Source: Ruminococcus callidus (GTDB lineage Bacteria; Bacillota; Clostridia; Oscillospirales; Ruminococcaceae). From it: 64,000 bases of DNA. Shown here piece after piece: positions 54,321-62,367 of this stretch (within the stretch, counting starts at the first letter, position 1; each line of letters begins with the position of its first letter). The stretch spans positions 31,855 to 95,854 of the forward strand of contig NZ_JAJFCK010000007.1 of the NCBI RefSeq assembly GCF_020709055.1. The letters are read 5' to 3'. A program made the position numbers and the translations under genes. A model generated the notes under the pieces. The model was not told the origin of the DNA. It searched no databases and worked only from the letters and a program-made list of their open reading frames with translations.

Positions 54321-54379
54321 TGGCAGAACAAAACGGATTGGAGCCGACGCTCCGACAACATTGGAAAGGATGAAAAGAA

Positions 54380-55861
54380 ATGCGCAGGAAATGGCTTGGA
54401 ATCGCAGGCGGCGTGGTTCTGGTTGCGGCGCTTGGCGTAGCGGCTTTTCTGCTGCTGCGGGACGGCGGCACGGAGGAGTCCTCCGGAAATTCCGGCGAGG
54501 AAAGCAGCACTGCTTCCATTTCGCTGGTTTCTCAGGAATCGAACGATGTCACCTCCATTGATGTCACCAATTCCACCGGCAGCTTCGAGGTCGTTCGGAC
54601 GGCAGAGGCAACAGATGACGGCAACGCCACCTATGCCATTGCCGGATGGGAGGATCTTCCCACTGATACTTCGACCATCTGGACGCTGCCCAACAACGCC
54701 TCTTCTCTGGAGGCAGACGGCGTAGTGGAGGAGAACTGCTCCGATCTCGCCAAGTTTGGTTTGGATGAGAAAACGGCAATCGCTGTGACACTGCATTTTG
54801 CAGACGGCAGCGACTATGCGTTCCGTGTGGGCAATGCCGTTTCTGGCGGCAGCGACACCTATGTCGCACCAGCGGATACAGATACGGTGTACACCGTGCG
54901 GACTTCCCTGGTCGCCAACTTCTCCAAGGCATCCACAGACTTTCTGTCAAAGACCGTTCTGGAGGAGCCGGCAGAGGATGATTACCCCATTGTCAACAGT
55001 GTAAAAGTGGAGCGCAAGGACATTGACTATGTGCTGGAGCTGGACTACGACAAGAATTCGGCGAAAAGCGACTCCCTGAGCGGCTCTGTGGCAACCCATG
55101 TGATGGTTTCTCCGGTACCCGCTTATCTGAGTCCGGATCGCTCGAAAGATGTGACCAACGGCATGTTCGGTCTGAAGGCGGACGGCATCGTCTATCCGCA
55201 CCCCACGGAGGAACAGCTGGCAGAAACAGGCATCACGGATCCGTTCGCAACGGCAACCATGGCTTGTGATGACGGCAACACCTACGTGCTGAAGATTGGC
55301 AATCGCTTTACCGAAAAAGACGACAGCGGCGCAGAAACCGCATATTACAACATCTATCTGGATGGGGTGGATGTGGTTTACCGCATCGCAGAATCCGACT
55401 GCTGCTGGGCAACGGTCACCCCGACCGACGTTGCCTCCCGGCTGGTTCTGGCGACTTATGTCTGGAATATCGGCGATCTGACCGTAAAGGCAGAGGGCGA
55501 AGAGGACATGCACTTCGAGGTGAACGCCACCAGCAAGAAGGATGCAGCGGTCAAGCTCAATGGCAAGGAAATCGATGCAGAGCGGTTCCGCCTCTTCTAC
55601 ACGTTCCTGCTGAAAACCGTGGCAGAGGAGGTCAAGCTGGACGGCGACACCAGCGGCACACCGCTGGCAGAGATCCAGCTCTCCACCAAGGATGGCAAGG
55701 AGCTGCATGACTACACCTTCTACAAGATCGACGACTTCACCTGTCTGATCGCCGTGGATGGACAGTCGGCGTATACCACCAGAATGTCTTATCTGGATAC
55801 GCTGCGCAGCAACATGGAGATCTTTGACACCGATCAGGATTTTGCCACCAACTGGAGCTAA
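54380..55861 (+). CDS. DUF4340 membrane-anchored protein
   Basis: 493 aa. An N-terminal membrane segment (about 7-27), Ser/Glu-rich spacer, then a long outer region. DUF4340 repeats are visible as stretches like WEDLPTDTSTIWTLPNNASSLEADG and ADGSDYAFRVGNAVSGGSDTYV. The C-terminal half repeats the pattern. DUF4340 genes commonly follow gldFG-like genes, as here, which suggests a shared complex. Function unknown. Confidence 0.8.
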   Translation: MRRKWLGIAGGVVLVAALGVAAFLLLRDGGTEESSGNSGEESSTASISLVSQESNDVTSIDVTNSTGSFEVVRTAEATDDGNATYAIAGWEDLPTDTSTIWTLPNNASSLEADGVVEENCSDLAKFGLDEKTAIAVTLHFADGSDYAFRVGNAVSGGSDTYVAPADTDTVYTVRTSLVANFSKASTDFLSKTVLEEPAEDDYPIVNSVKVERKDIDYVLELDYDKNSAKSDSLSGSVATHVMVSPVPAYLSPDRSKDVTNGMFGLKADGIVYPHPTEEQLAETGITDPFATATMACDDGNTYVLKIGNRFTEKDDSGAETAYYNIYLDGVDVVYRIAESDCCWATVTPTDVASRLVLATYVWNIGDLTVKAEGEEDMHFEVNATSKKDAAVKLNGKEIDAERFRLFYTFLLKTVAEEVKLDGDTSGTPLAEIQLSTKDGKELHDYTFYKIDDFTCLIAVDGQSAYTTRMSYLDTLRSNMEIFDTDQDFATNWS

Positions 55862-55914
55862 GTCTATCAACGCAAATGTGGATTGGATACCATGAAAGGA
55901 AAGGAAGGCACACG

Positions 55915-56202
55915 ATGAATCAAGAATTTTTAATGTACCGTGGATATCCGCTGGTACGAAGCGGCAATCAGATCTATTACGGCAGTATGTCAGAACCTTA
56001 TGTGGTAATGATGGAAATCACCCAGCAGCATCAGACCGAAGACGGGATTTCTGTGGCGGATAAGATCAGGGTTTATCAGATTGCAACCAGGGAACAGAAC
56101 CCGATGAAGGCAGTCAAGAAGAATTCCGAGCGAAACAGCCTGTACGCTGCCCTTGACTTGGCGGGTGCATGGCTGAAGCACGGCGACAGCGCTGAAAAGT
56201 AA
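55915..56202 (+). CDS. Conserved small protein of unknown function
   Basis: 95 aa from ATG 55915, after AAAGGAAGG; an ATG at 55876 is less likely. Cytoplasmic, no membrane segment. It contains YRGYPLVRSGNQIYYGSMSEPYVVMM and IRVYQIATREQNPMKAVKK (both quoted as landmarks). Similar small proteins seem to occur in related Firmicutes, but no role is known to me. It follows the DUF4340 gene by 53 nt and precedes a strong terminator. Confidence 0.7.
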   Translation: MNQEFLMYRGYPLVRSGNQIYYGSMSEPYVVMMEITQQHQTEDGISVADKIRVYQIATREQNPMKAVKKNSERNSLYAALDLAGAWLKHGDSAEK

Positions 56203-56245
56203 GTTCCGACACCTTCTCTCCCCATTTTCCCAAACACGATAAGCG

Positions 56246-56286
56246 AAGAGCCGCCTTGTCCTGCGTTTGCAGGCGGGCGGCTCTTT
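56246..56286 (+). terminator. Terminator after the Gld-type operon
   Basis: AAGAGCCGCC pairs with GGCGGCTCTT across about 20 nt of imperfectly paired GC-rich sequence, ending in TTTCTGTT. Confidence 0.75.
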
Positions 56287-56332
56287 CTGTTGCACGTTTT
56301 CGGAAAAATGTCATGAAAAATGAAAAAAATAA

Positions 56333-56361
56333 TTGACAATTGTGTGTAGACTTGCTATAAT
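56333..56361 (+). promoter_or_regulatory. Promoter of the vWA lipoprotein gene
   Basis: TTGACA (56333-56338), 17-nt spacer, TATAAT (56356-56361): a consensus pair. Confidence 0.88.
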
Positions 56362-56466
56362 AAAAAGCAGGAGCTTTCGGCAAAAGCATAGATTTTCACC
56401 CGAATTTCCGCAGGATTCGCACGGATGCGGGCGGCGGAGCAATGGGAAGAGAAAGGTTGGTACCAA

Positions 56467-57969
56467 ATGAGACGACATTGGAGATACAGCGGTATTGCGT
56501 TCGGACTGATTGCTGCGCTGTTGACAGGATGCAGTGCAGACAGCAAGGAAAGCATTGCGATGCAGGATCAGATATATGCGGATGAGGCGATGCCGGCAGA
56601 TGCTACGGCATCCGGCGAGAACTATCAGGAGATCACGGAAAACGCCTTTTGCGACACGGTGCAGCAGCCGGTGTCAACGTTTTCCGCCGATGTGGATACG
56701 GCATCCTACAGCAACCTCCGCCGAATGATCCGGTGGGGATATCGGATGGCGGACATTCCGGCGGATGCCGTTCGTGTGGAGGAGCTTGTCAATTACTTCT
56801 CCTATGATTACCGGCTGCCGGAGGGGGACGAGCCGTTCGGTGTGACCATGCAGGTGGCGGAATGTCCGTGGAATACAGAACATCAGCTGCTCTCCATTGG
56901 TCTGAAAAGTCAGGACATTGACTTCACCGAGGCAAAGCCCAGCAATCTGGTCTTTCTGCTGGATGTCTCCGGCTCTATGCAGGATGCGGACAAGCTGCCG
57001 CTGTTACAGCAGGCGTTCACCATGCTTTCGGAGAATCTCACGGCAAAGGACCGTATTTCCATTGTGACCTACGCCGGCAGCGATGCAGTTTTGCTGGAGG
57101 GCTGTCCCGGCGATCAGAGCACGGTGATTTCCGCCGCCCTCAGCGATTTGCAGGCGAGCGGCAGCACCAACGGCAGCGCCGGCATTGAAACGGCGTATGC
57201 GCTGGCGGAGAAGTTCTATTTGGAGGACGGCAACAATCGGGTGATTCTGGCGACAGACGGGGACTTGAACGTGGGTGTGACCTCGGAACACGCTCTGTCG
57301 GAGCTGATCTCCCGGAAAAAGGAGTCCGGCGTCTATCTGACTGCGCTGGGATTTGGTACGGGGAACTTGCAGGACAACAAACTGGAAACGCTGGCGGACG
57401 ACGGAAACGGCATGTATGCTTACATTGACTCGGTGACAGAGGCACGGAAGGTGCTGGTGGAGGAACTCGGGGCGAACATGGTGACGGTGGCGGAGGACGT
57501 GAAGCTTCAGGCGACGTTCTCTCCCGCACAGGTGGCGCAGTACCGCCTGATCGGCTATGAGAACCGGCTGCTCTCCCAGGAGGACTTTGAAGACGACACC
57601 AAGGATGCCGGAGAGATCGGCGCAGGACATACGGTGACGGCACTGTACGAACTGGTGCTGACCGATCAGGCGCTTGCGCCGGAAAATGCGGATGCGTGGA
57701 TGACGCTTGATGTACGCTATAAAAAGCCTCACACCAAGACGAGCCAGCTGCTGGAATATCAGCTCCTGGCATCGGATTACACCGATTTTCCGTCGGAGGA
57801 CTTCCAGTTCGCATCGTGCGTGGCGCAGTTCGGAATGATCGTGCGCAACAGCGCTTATTGCGGCGGGAGTGTGTTACAGGATGTGCGGGAGCGTCTGAAT
57901 GCAATGGGGGAACAGACGGATGTGTATCGGGCGGAATTTTGCGATCTGGTGAATACGCTTGAGGAATAA
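56467..57969 (+). CDS. YfbK-type von Willebrand A lipoprotein
   Basis: 500 aa from ATG 56467 (MRRHWRYSGIAFGL), after AGAAAGG. Lipobox ending LLTGC at about residue 22. Then the YfbK N-terminal region (ENAFCDTVQQPVSTFSADVDTASYSNLRR), the vWA domain from about residue 165 with MIDAS metal site DVSGSMQ, Thr/Asp in ILATDGDLNVG, and the YfbK C-terminal domain. It is probably tethered outside the membrane and binds a divalent metal and a partner protein. No partner gene is adjacent. Confidence 0.88.
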   Translation: MRRHWRYSGIAFGLIAALLTGCSADSKESIAMQDQIYADEAMPADATASGENYQEITENAFCDTVQQPVSTFSADVDTASYSNLRRMIRWGYRMADIPADAVRVEELVNYFSYDYRLPEGDEPFGVTMQVAECPWNTEHQLLSIGLKSQDIDFTEAKPSNLVFLLDVSGSMQDADKLPLLQQAFTMLSENLTAKDRISIVTYAGSDAVLLEGCPGDQSTVISAALSDLQASGSTNGSAGIETAYALAEKFYLEDGNNRVILATDGDLNVGVTSEHALSELISRKKESGVYLTALGFGTGNLQDNKLETLADDGNGMYAYIDSVTEARKVLVEELGANMVTVAEDVKLQATFSPAQVAQYRLIGYENRLLSQEDFEDDTKDAGEIGAGHTVTALYELVLTDQALAPENADAWMTLDVRYKKPHTKTSQLLEYQLLASDYTDFPSEDFQFASCVAQFGMIVRNSAYCGGSVLQDVRERLNAMGEQTDVYRAEFCDLVNTLEE

Positions 57970-57993
57970 GCCGTGAAAAGAGAATAAAATGAG

Positions 57994-58028
57994 AAAAGCG
58001 GATGGGTTTTGAAACCGATCCGCTTTTT
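57994..58028 (+). terminator. Terminator after the vWA gene
   Basis: AAAAGCGGATGGGTTT pairs with AAACCGATCCGCTTTT (one wobble), followed by T residues. Confidence 0.82.
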
Positions 58029-58130
58029 GTGTTCTGACGAATTAGAATAGTGGGGGAGTTGGGCAAAAAGAAATGCAGCACACAAGCGGTAACTTGCGTG
58101 CTGCATCATGGAAGAGATAATACAATGCAA

Positions 58131-58206
58131 TGGAGCGGATTACGAGGCTCGAACTCGCTACCTCCACCTTGGCAAGGTGGCGCTCTACCAGATGAGCTAA
58201 ATCCGC
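58131..58206 (-). tRNA. tRNA-Gly (GCC)
   Basis: 76 nt with encoded CCA. Acceptor GCGGATT/AATCCGC, anticodon loop CTTGCCAA giving GCC, T-loop GTTCGAGCC, discriminator U as usual for tRNA-Gly. Confidence 0.96.
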
Positions 58207-58259
58207 ATCCGGAATGATTTACAGTAAACCGTTCTTACGACAAACCGTTTCACATTCCA

Positions 58260-58335
58260 TGGTGCCTCCGATCGGAATCGAACCAATGACACGGGGATTT
58301 TCAGTCCCCTGCTCTACCGACTGAGCTACAGAGGC
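58260..58335 (-). tRNA. tRNA-Phe (GAA)
   Basis: 76 nt with encoded CCA. Anticodon stem GGGGA/TCCCC with loop CTGAAAA giving GAA; acceptor GCCTCTG/CGGAGGC with one wobble pair. Confidence 0.96.
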
Positions 58336-58352
58336 ATCACAGCATGGCTGCA

Positions 58353-58429
58353 TGGCGATCTGGATGGGATTCGAACCCACGACCTCTGCCGTGACAGGGC
58401 AGCGTTCTAACCAACTGAACTACCAGACC
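58353..58429 (-). tRNA. tRNA-Asp (GTC)
   Basis: 77 nt with encoded CCA. Anticodon stem CTGCC/GGCAG with loop CTGTCAC giving GTC; discriminator G as expected for tRNA-Asp. Confidence 0.96.
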
Positions 58430-58432
58430 ATG

Positions 58433-58508
58433 TGGTGGAAACTATAGGGCTCGAACCTATGACCCTCTGCTTGTAAGGCAGATGCTCTCCCAGCTGAGCT
58501 AAGCTTCC
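58433..58508 (-). tRNA. tRNA-Val (TAC)
   Basis: 76 nt with encoded CCA. Anticodon stem CTGCC/GGCAG? paired as CTGC/GCAG with loop CTTACAA giving TAC; acceptor GGAAGCT/AGTTTCC. It is first of the four-tRNA transcript Val-Asp-Phe-Gly. Confidence 0.95.
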
Positions 58509-58567
58509 ATCCAATTTTGCTGTGGTTGTCGGTGTGGTGTTTTGTGTTCCTCACCGGCGACTATTAC

Positions 58568-58596
58568 AGTATATCATAACTCCAGGGGAAAGTCAA
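58568..58596 (-). promoter_or_regulatory. Promoter of the tRNA cluster
   Basis: On the minus strand, TTGACT (58596-58591), 17-nt spacer, TATACT (58573-58568), 60 nt before tRNA-Val. Confidence 0.78.
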
Positions 58597-58677
58597 GCAT
58601 TTTTTTCGAAAAAAATCAAGTTTATGGAATATGTATAATACATTCCACAAAATACGTTGAAATATGTTCCGAAAGCA

Positions 58678-60723
58678 CTAATTTCGGCCGTTTTCGCCGC
58701 TTCTGGCGAACAGACGTAGGACTTCCAGATGCAGTGCACGGTTTTCCGGCAGGGAGAGATCCGGATCTTTTGCCAGCAGTTCCCGTGCTGTCTGCTGCAC
58801 CTCCTGAAGCAGACGGGTATCCTGTGTCAGGTCGGCGACCTTGAGTGGGGGCAGGCCATGCTGCCGCTGTCCGAAGAAGTCGCCGGCACCCCGCAGCTGG
58901 AGGTCAGCCTCGGCAATGCGGAAGCCGTCGGCGGTGCGGCTCATGATCTGCATGCGCTTGCGGCAGTCCTCGGTGACATGGTCGGTCATGAGGATGCAAT
59001 AGCTCTGTGCACTGCCACGTCCCACACGTCCCCGCAGCTGGTGGAGCTGGGACAGCCCGAACCGCTCGGCGTTTTCGATGAGGAGAATGGTGGCGTTGGG
59101 CACGTCCACGCCGACCTCGATGACGGTGGTGCTCACCAGCAGGTCGATCTCGTGGGCACGGAACGCCTGCATGATGGCATCCTTTTCCGCCGGTTTCATC
59201 TTGCCGTGGAGCAGTCCCACCCGATAGTCTGCAAATGCGCCGGTCTGGATAGACTGGGCATAGCTGGAGACCGCCTGCAATTCGCTGTCGTCCCGATCGT
59301 CGATCATGGGACAGACGATGTATCCTTGATAGCCCGCCTGCAGCTGCTTGCGGATGAAGCCGTAGGCACGTTCCCGCAGCTTGCCGGTGACGGCAAAGGT
59401 CTGCACCGGCTGTCTGCCGCTGGGAAGCTCTTTCAGAATGGAGATGTCCAGATCTCCGTAGATCATCAGCGCCAGTGTGCGGGGAATGGGCGTGGCAGAC
59501 ATGACCAGCTTGTGCGGGAATCCGCCTTTGTCCGCCAGCAGCGCACGCTGTGCCACGCCGAACCGGTGCTGCTCGTCTGTGATGACCAGTCCCAGCTTCC
59601 GGAACTGCACTTGTTTCTGGAAAATGGCGTGGGTTCCCACCAGCATTTTCAGTGTTCCGTTTTCCAGCTGCTGATAGAGCGCCCTTTTCTCTTTGGCACG
59701 GACGGAACCGGTGAGCAGTCCGACTGAAATGCCCAGCGGTGCCAGAAACTGCTGGAGGGTGTGCTGATGCTGCGCCGCCAGAATTTCCGTGGGTGCCATC
59801 AGTGCGCATTGCAGGTGGTTCTGAATGGCGAAGTAGCAGGCTGCTGCTGCCACGGCTGTTTTACCGCTGCCCACATCGCCCTGCAGCAGACGGTTCATGG
59901 GCGTGGTGCCGCAGAGGTCGCCGGTGATCTCGGTGACCGCCTGCTGCTGTCCCTGCGTCATCTGAAAAGGGAGAGAGTCGTAGAATGGCGTCATGTCCAC
60001 CGGGTGCATGGCATAGGCGGAGCGGGTGCGGTTGCTCTCACGGCGGATGAGCATGCCCAGCTGAAGCTGAAGCAGTTCATCGAACGCAAGACGGCGGCGT
60101 GCCTGTTCCATGGCGGCCTTGTCCTGCGGAAAGTGAATCTGCTCCAGCGCCACGGTTAAGGGCAGCAGGTCATGCTTGCGCCGCATTTCCTCCGTCATCC
60201 AGTCATCGAACGGATTCTGCCTGGCAATTTTCAGTGCCTGCTGTGCCAGCTTGGAGAGAAACGCCGAGGTGATACCGGTGGTGAGGGGATAGCAGGGGCT
60301 GATGCGGTAGGGGGTGTCTGCCGGAAGAATGTGCGGTGCCAGCATTTCCGGACCGCTGCTGCCACGCTGGAACTTGCCGTGGAGCAGATAGACTTTTCCC
60401 GTCCGGAGGGCATCGAACCCGTAGCGGTTATTATAGAGGATGAGGTGCATCTTCTGGATGCCGTCTGTGACCAGCGCCCGAAAGATGACCGTGCCGCGGC
60501 GGGAGTACTGGGGTGCCAGCTTTTGGATGAGCTGGACACGAATGGTGCACTCGTCCCCCGGCTGTGCCGCAGCGATGGCAACTGTGTCGCTGAAGTCCAG
60601 ATAGCTGCGGGGAATGTGGTAGAGCAGATCGTAGGGTGTTGCGATTCCAAGCCGTTCCAGTGCGGCGGTGCGTTTTCCGCCGACACCATTGAGATTGGAA
60701 ATGGGCTGAAATAGGTCATCCAT
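58678..60723 (-). CDS. recG: ATP-dependent DNA helicase RecG
   Basis: 681 aa from ATG 60723 (MDDLFQPISNLNGVGGKR), after GAGAGGAG; the frame stays open to 60804 only by reading through the repeat element. RecG remodels stalled replication forks and Holliday junctions. Wedge/OB domain about 65-165, then helicase motifs: LLQGDVGSGKTAVA (Walker A), TDEQHRFGVAQR (DEQH-type box), SATPIPRTL, STTVIEVGVDVPNA and QLRGRVGRG. Length matches the family. Confidence 0.95.
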   Translation of the reverse strand: MDDLFQPISNLNGVGGKRTAALERLGIATPYDLLYHIPRSYLDFSDTVAIAAAQPGDECTIRVQLIQKLAPQYSRRGTVIFRALVTDGIQKMHLILYNNRYGFDALRTGKVYLLHGKFQRGSSGPEMLAPHILPADTPYRISPCYPLTTGITSAFLSKLAQQALKIARQNPFDDWMTEEMRRKHDLLPLTVALEQIHFPQDKAAMEQARRRLAFDELLQLQLGMLIRRESNRTRSAYAMHPVDMTPFYDSLPFQMTQGQQQAVTEITGDLCGTTPMNRLLQGDVGSGKTAVAAAACYFAIQNHLQCALMAPTEILAAQHQHTLQQFLAPLGISVGLLTGSVRAKEKRALYQQLENGTLKMLVGTHAIFQKQVQFRKLGLVITDEQHRFGVAQRALLADKGGFPHKLVMSATPIPRTLALMIYGDLDISILKELPSGRQPVQTFAVTGKLRERAYGFIRKQLQAGYQGYIVCPMIDDRDDSELQAVSSYAQSIQTGAFADYRVGLLHGKMKPAEKDAIMQAFRAHEIDLLVSTTVIEVGVDVPNATILLIENAERFGLSQLHQLRGRVGRGSAQSYCILMTDHVTEDCRKRMQIMSRTADGFRIAEADLQLRGAGDFFGQRQHGLPPLKVADLTQDTRLLQEVQQTARELLAKDPDLSLPENRALHLEVLRLFARSGENGRN

Positions 60724-60750
60724 AATTCGGTGCTCCTCTCTATAGAATTG

Positions 60751-60884
60751 AGAACCCGTCTTCACAAGCGTATACAGGTGTCTTTTCGGCAAATTTTGCT
60801 GCATCCTGCGTGAAAAATACTTGCCTTGTCTGCAACAAAATTATGCTCGAAAATCCACATATATTTCTTGTGAAGACAGGTCCT
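60751..60884. repeat. 134-bp copy of the MITE-like element, inverted
   Basis: Ends AGAACCCGTCTTCACAAG (60751-60768) and CTTGTGAAGACAGGTCCT (60867-60884). In reverse complement it matches the 1528-1690 copy nearly throughout but lacks about 29 bp; the missing part is bounded by GGCAA repeats in the longer copy. It sits in the recG leader, between the -10 box and the start codon. Confidence 0.8.
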
Positions 60885-60893
60885 GATAGGTTT

Positions 60894-60899
60894 ATTATA
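60894..60899 (-). promoter_or_regulatory. -10 box of the recG promoter
   Basis: TATAAT on the minus strand (60899-60894); no good -35 box precedes it. Confidence 0.5.
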
Positions 60900-60981
60900 T
60901 CATAGTAATGTGGAAAAAGCAAATACAGGTGCGCTGCATCAAAACAATGAAACGGATTTCTGCCGCAGCGACAAAATCCGC

Positions 60982-61010
60982 TTGACATGCTTTCGGCTGC
61001 GTGCTATAAT
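60982..61010 (+). promoter_or_regulatory. Promoter of ymdB
   Basis: TTGACA (60982-60987), 17-nt spacer, TATAAT (61005-61010): consensus pair. Confidence 0.88.
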
Positions 61011-61098
61011 CAAGGCAATGCGGTGCAGAAATTTTCTGCGCAACATAGATGTTTGAATTGGCACAGGGCTTTTGCCAGTGCATTGGAAAGGAAACAAC

Positions 61099-61863
61099 AT
61101 GAAGATTTTACACATTGGAGATGTGGTCGGTGCAGCCGGCTGTCAGTTTTTAGAGAAGCATCTCCCGTCCATGAAACGAACGCACCACATTGACTTAACA
61201 ATTGTTAACGGAGAAAATTCAGCACAGGGAAACGGCATTACCAAGCACTCCATGGAGCAGATCTTTTCTGCCGGTGCCGATGTTATCACAACAGGGAACC
61301 ACTGCTTCAAACGGCGGGAATCCCTCGCCATCTACGACGAACCTATGGTGCTTCGGCCGGCGAACTATCCGGACGGCTGTGTGGGCAAGGGTGTTTGCAC
61401 GGTGGACTTCGGCCCCTGTCAGGTGGCAGTGGTGAATCTGTCCGGCACCGCCTATCTCGACCCGCTGGACAATCCGTTCACCGTCGTGGAGGAGCTGCTC
61501 CATGAGATTGATACGCCCAACATCTTCGTGGACTTCCACGCAGAGGCGACGGCGGAGAAAAAGGCGATGGGCTACTTCCTCGCCGGAAGAGTCACGGCGG
61601 TCATCGGGACGCACACCCACGTGCAGACGGCGGACGAAACGATTTTGAACGGACACACGGGTTACCTCACCGACGTGGGAATGACCGGTCCGGAGGAGTC
61701 GATTCTGGGTGTTTCCGTGCAGCCGGCAATGGACCGGTTCCGGTTTCATTTCCCCACACGCTTTACAGAGGCTGCCGGTGCATGCTTTTGTAATGCCGTA
61801 ATCATCACGTTTGATGAAAAATGTGGTAAATGTACGAAAATCGAACGTCTGATTCTTCGATAA
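61099..61863 (+). CDS. ymdB: YmdB-type metallophosphoesterase (TIGR00282)
   Basis: 254 aa from ATG 61099, after GAAAGGAAAC; ATG 61072 is less likely. Metallophosphoesterase motifs: ILHIGDVVGAAGC, VNGENSAQGNGIT, TTGNHCF, VDFHAEATAEKKAMG and GTHTHVQTAD. In Bacillus YmdB hydrolyses 2',3'-cyclic nucleotides and affects biofilm and development. It precedes spoVS, the standard order. Confidence 0.92.
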   Translation: MKILHIGDVVGAAGCQFLEKHLPSMKRTHHIDLTIVNGENSAQGNGITKHSMEQIFSAGADVITTGNHCFKRRESLAIYDEPMVLRPANYPDGCVGKGVCTVDFGPCQVAVVNLSGTAYLDPLDNPFTVVEELLHEIDTPNIFVDFHAEATAEKKAMGYFLAGRVTAVIGTHTHVQTADETILNGHTGYLTDVGMTGPEESILGVSVQPAMDRFRFHFPTRFTEAAGACFCNAVIITFDEKCGKCTKIERLILR

Positions 61864-61886
61864 TGCACAAAGTTTGCAGGAAGTAC

Positions 61887-61915
61887 TTGCAATTTTACAA
61901 GTGGTATTGTATAAT
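61887..61915 (+). promoter_or_regulatory. Promoter of spoVS
   Basis: TTGCAA (61887-61892), 17-nt spacer, TATAAT (61910-61915), about 100 nt before the start. Confidence 0.72.
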
Positions 61916-62018
61916 GAAAAAGTAAAACTGTGCGTGGCATCTATTCCTCAACTTTCGCAGGCAGTAGAAGAACAAATCATGGAACGAATTTTTACACGTA
62001 CGACAGGAGGCTTATCAA

Positions 62019-62279
62019 ATGGAAGTTCTGAAAGTATCATCGCATTCTTCCCCGAACTCTGTTGCAGGCGCAATTGCCGGTGTCATCCGAGAGAAGAAAA
62101 TGGTAGAAGTGCAGGCAGTCGGTGCCGGTGCTGCAAACCAGGCCGTGAAGGCAATTGCCATTGCACGCGGATATCTCGCACCCATCGGCGTAGACCTGAT
62201 CTGTATTCCGGCTTTTGCAAACATTCAGATCGATGGTGAGGAACGCACTGCAATCAAGCTGATTTGCGAAGAGCGGTAA
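62019..62279 (+). CDS. spoVS: Stage V sporulation protein S
   Basis: 86 aa, full length, after a strong AGGAGG site. The sequence MEVLKVSSHSSPNSVAGAIAGVIR with AVGAGAANQAVKAIAIARGYLAP is highly typical (landmarks recognised by eye). SpoVS is a small Alba-like DNA-binding protein linked to sporulation and cell division control. It is also found in bacteria that do not sporulate, so it alone does not prove spores. Confidence 0.95.
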   Translation: MEVLKVSSHSSPNSVAGAIAGVIREKKMVEVQAVGAGAANQAVKAIAIARGYLAPIGVDLICIPAFANIQIDGEERTAIKLICEER

Positions 62280-62308
62280 AAACGGACACTGTATACACAA
62301 CACACATT

Positions 62309-62344
62309 GACGCTGCCGATGCACTTTCATTGGCAGCGTTTTTT
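62309..62344 (+). terminator. Terminator after spoVS
   Basis: GACGCTGCCGATG pairs with CATTGGCAGCGTT (two mismatches), followed by six T residues. Confidence 0.8.
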
Positions 62345-62367
62345 CAAAAAGAAAAAAGGAGTATGAT

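Noticed and set aside
58131..58508. tRNA cluster as a phage or island attachment site
   Set aside because: No integrase gene and no direct repeat of a tRNA 3' end was seen nearby.
60724..60988. N-terminal extension of recG and a short minus-strand frame through the repeat element
   Set aside because: Both arise only because the repeat is open; the same peptide piece appears at the other copy near 1.5 kb. The recG start at 60723 has a proper ribosome binding site.
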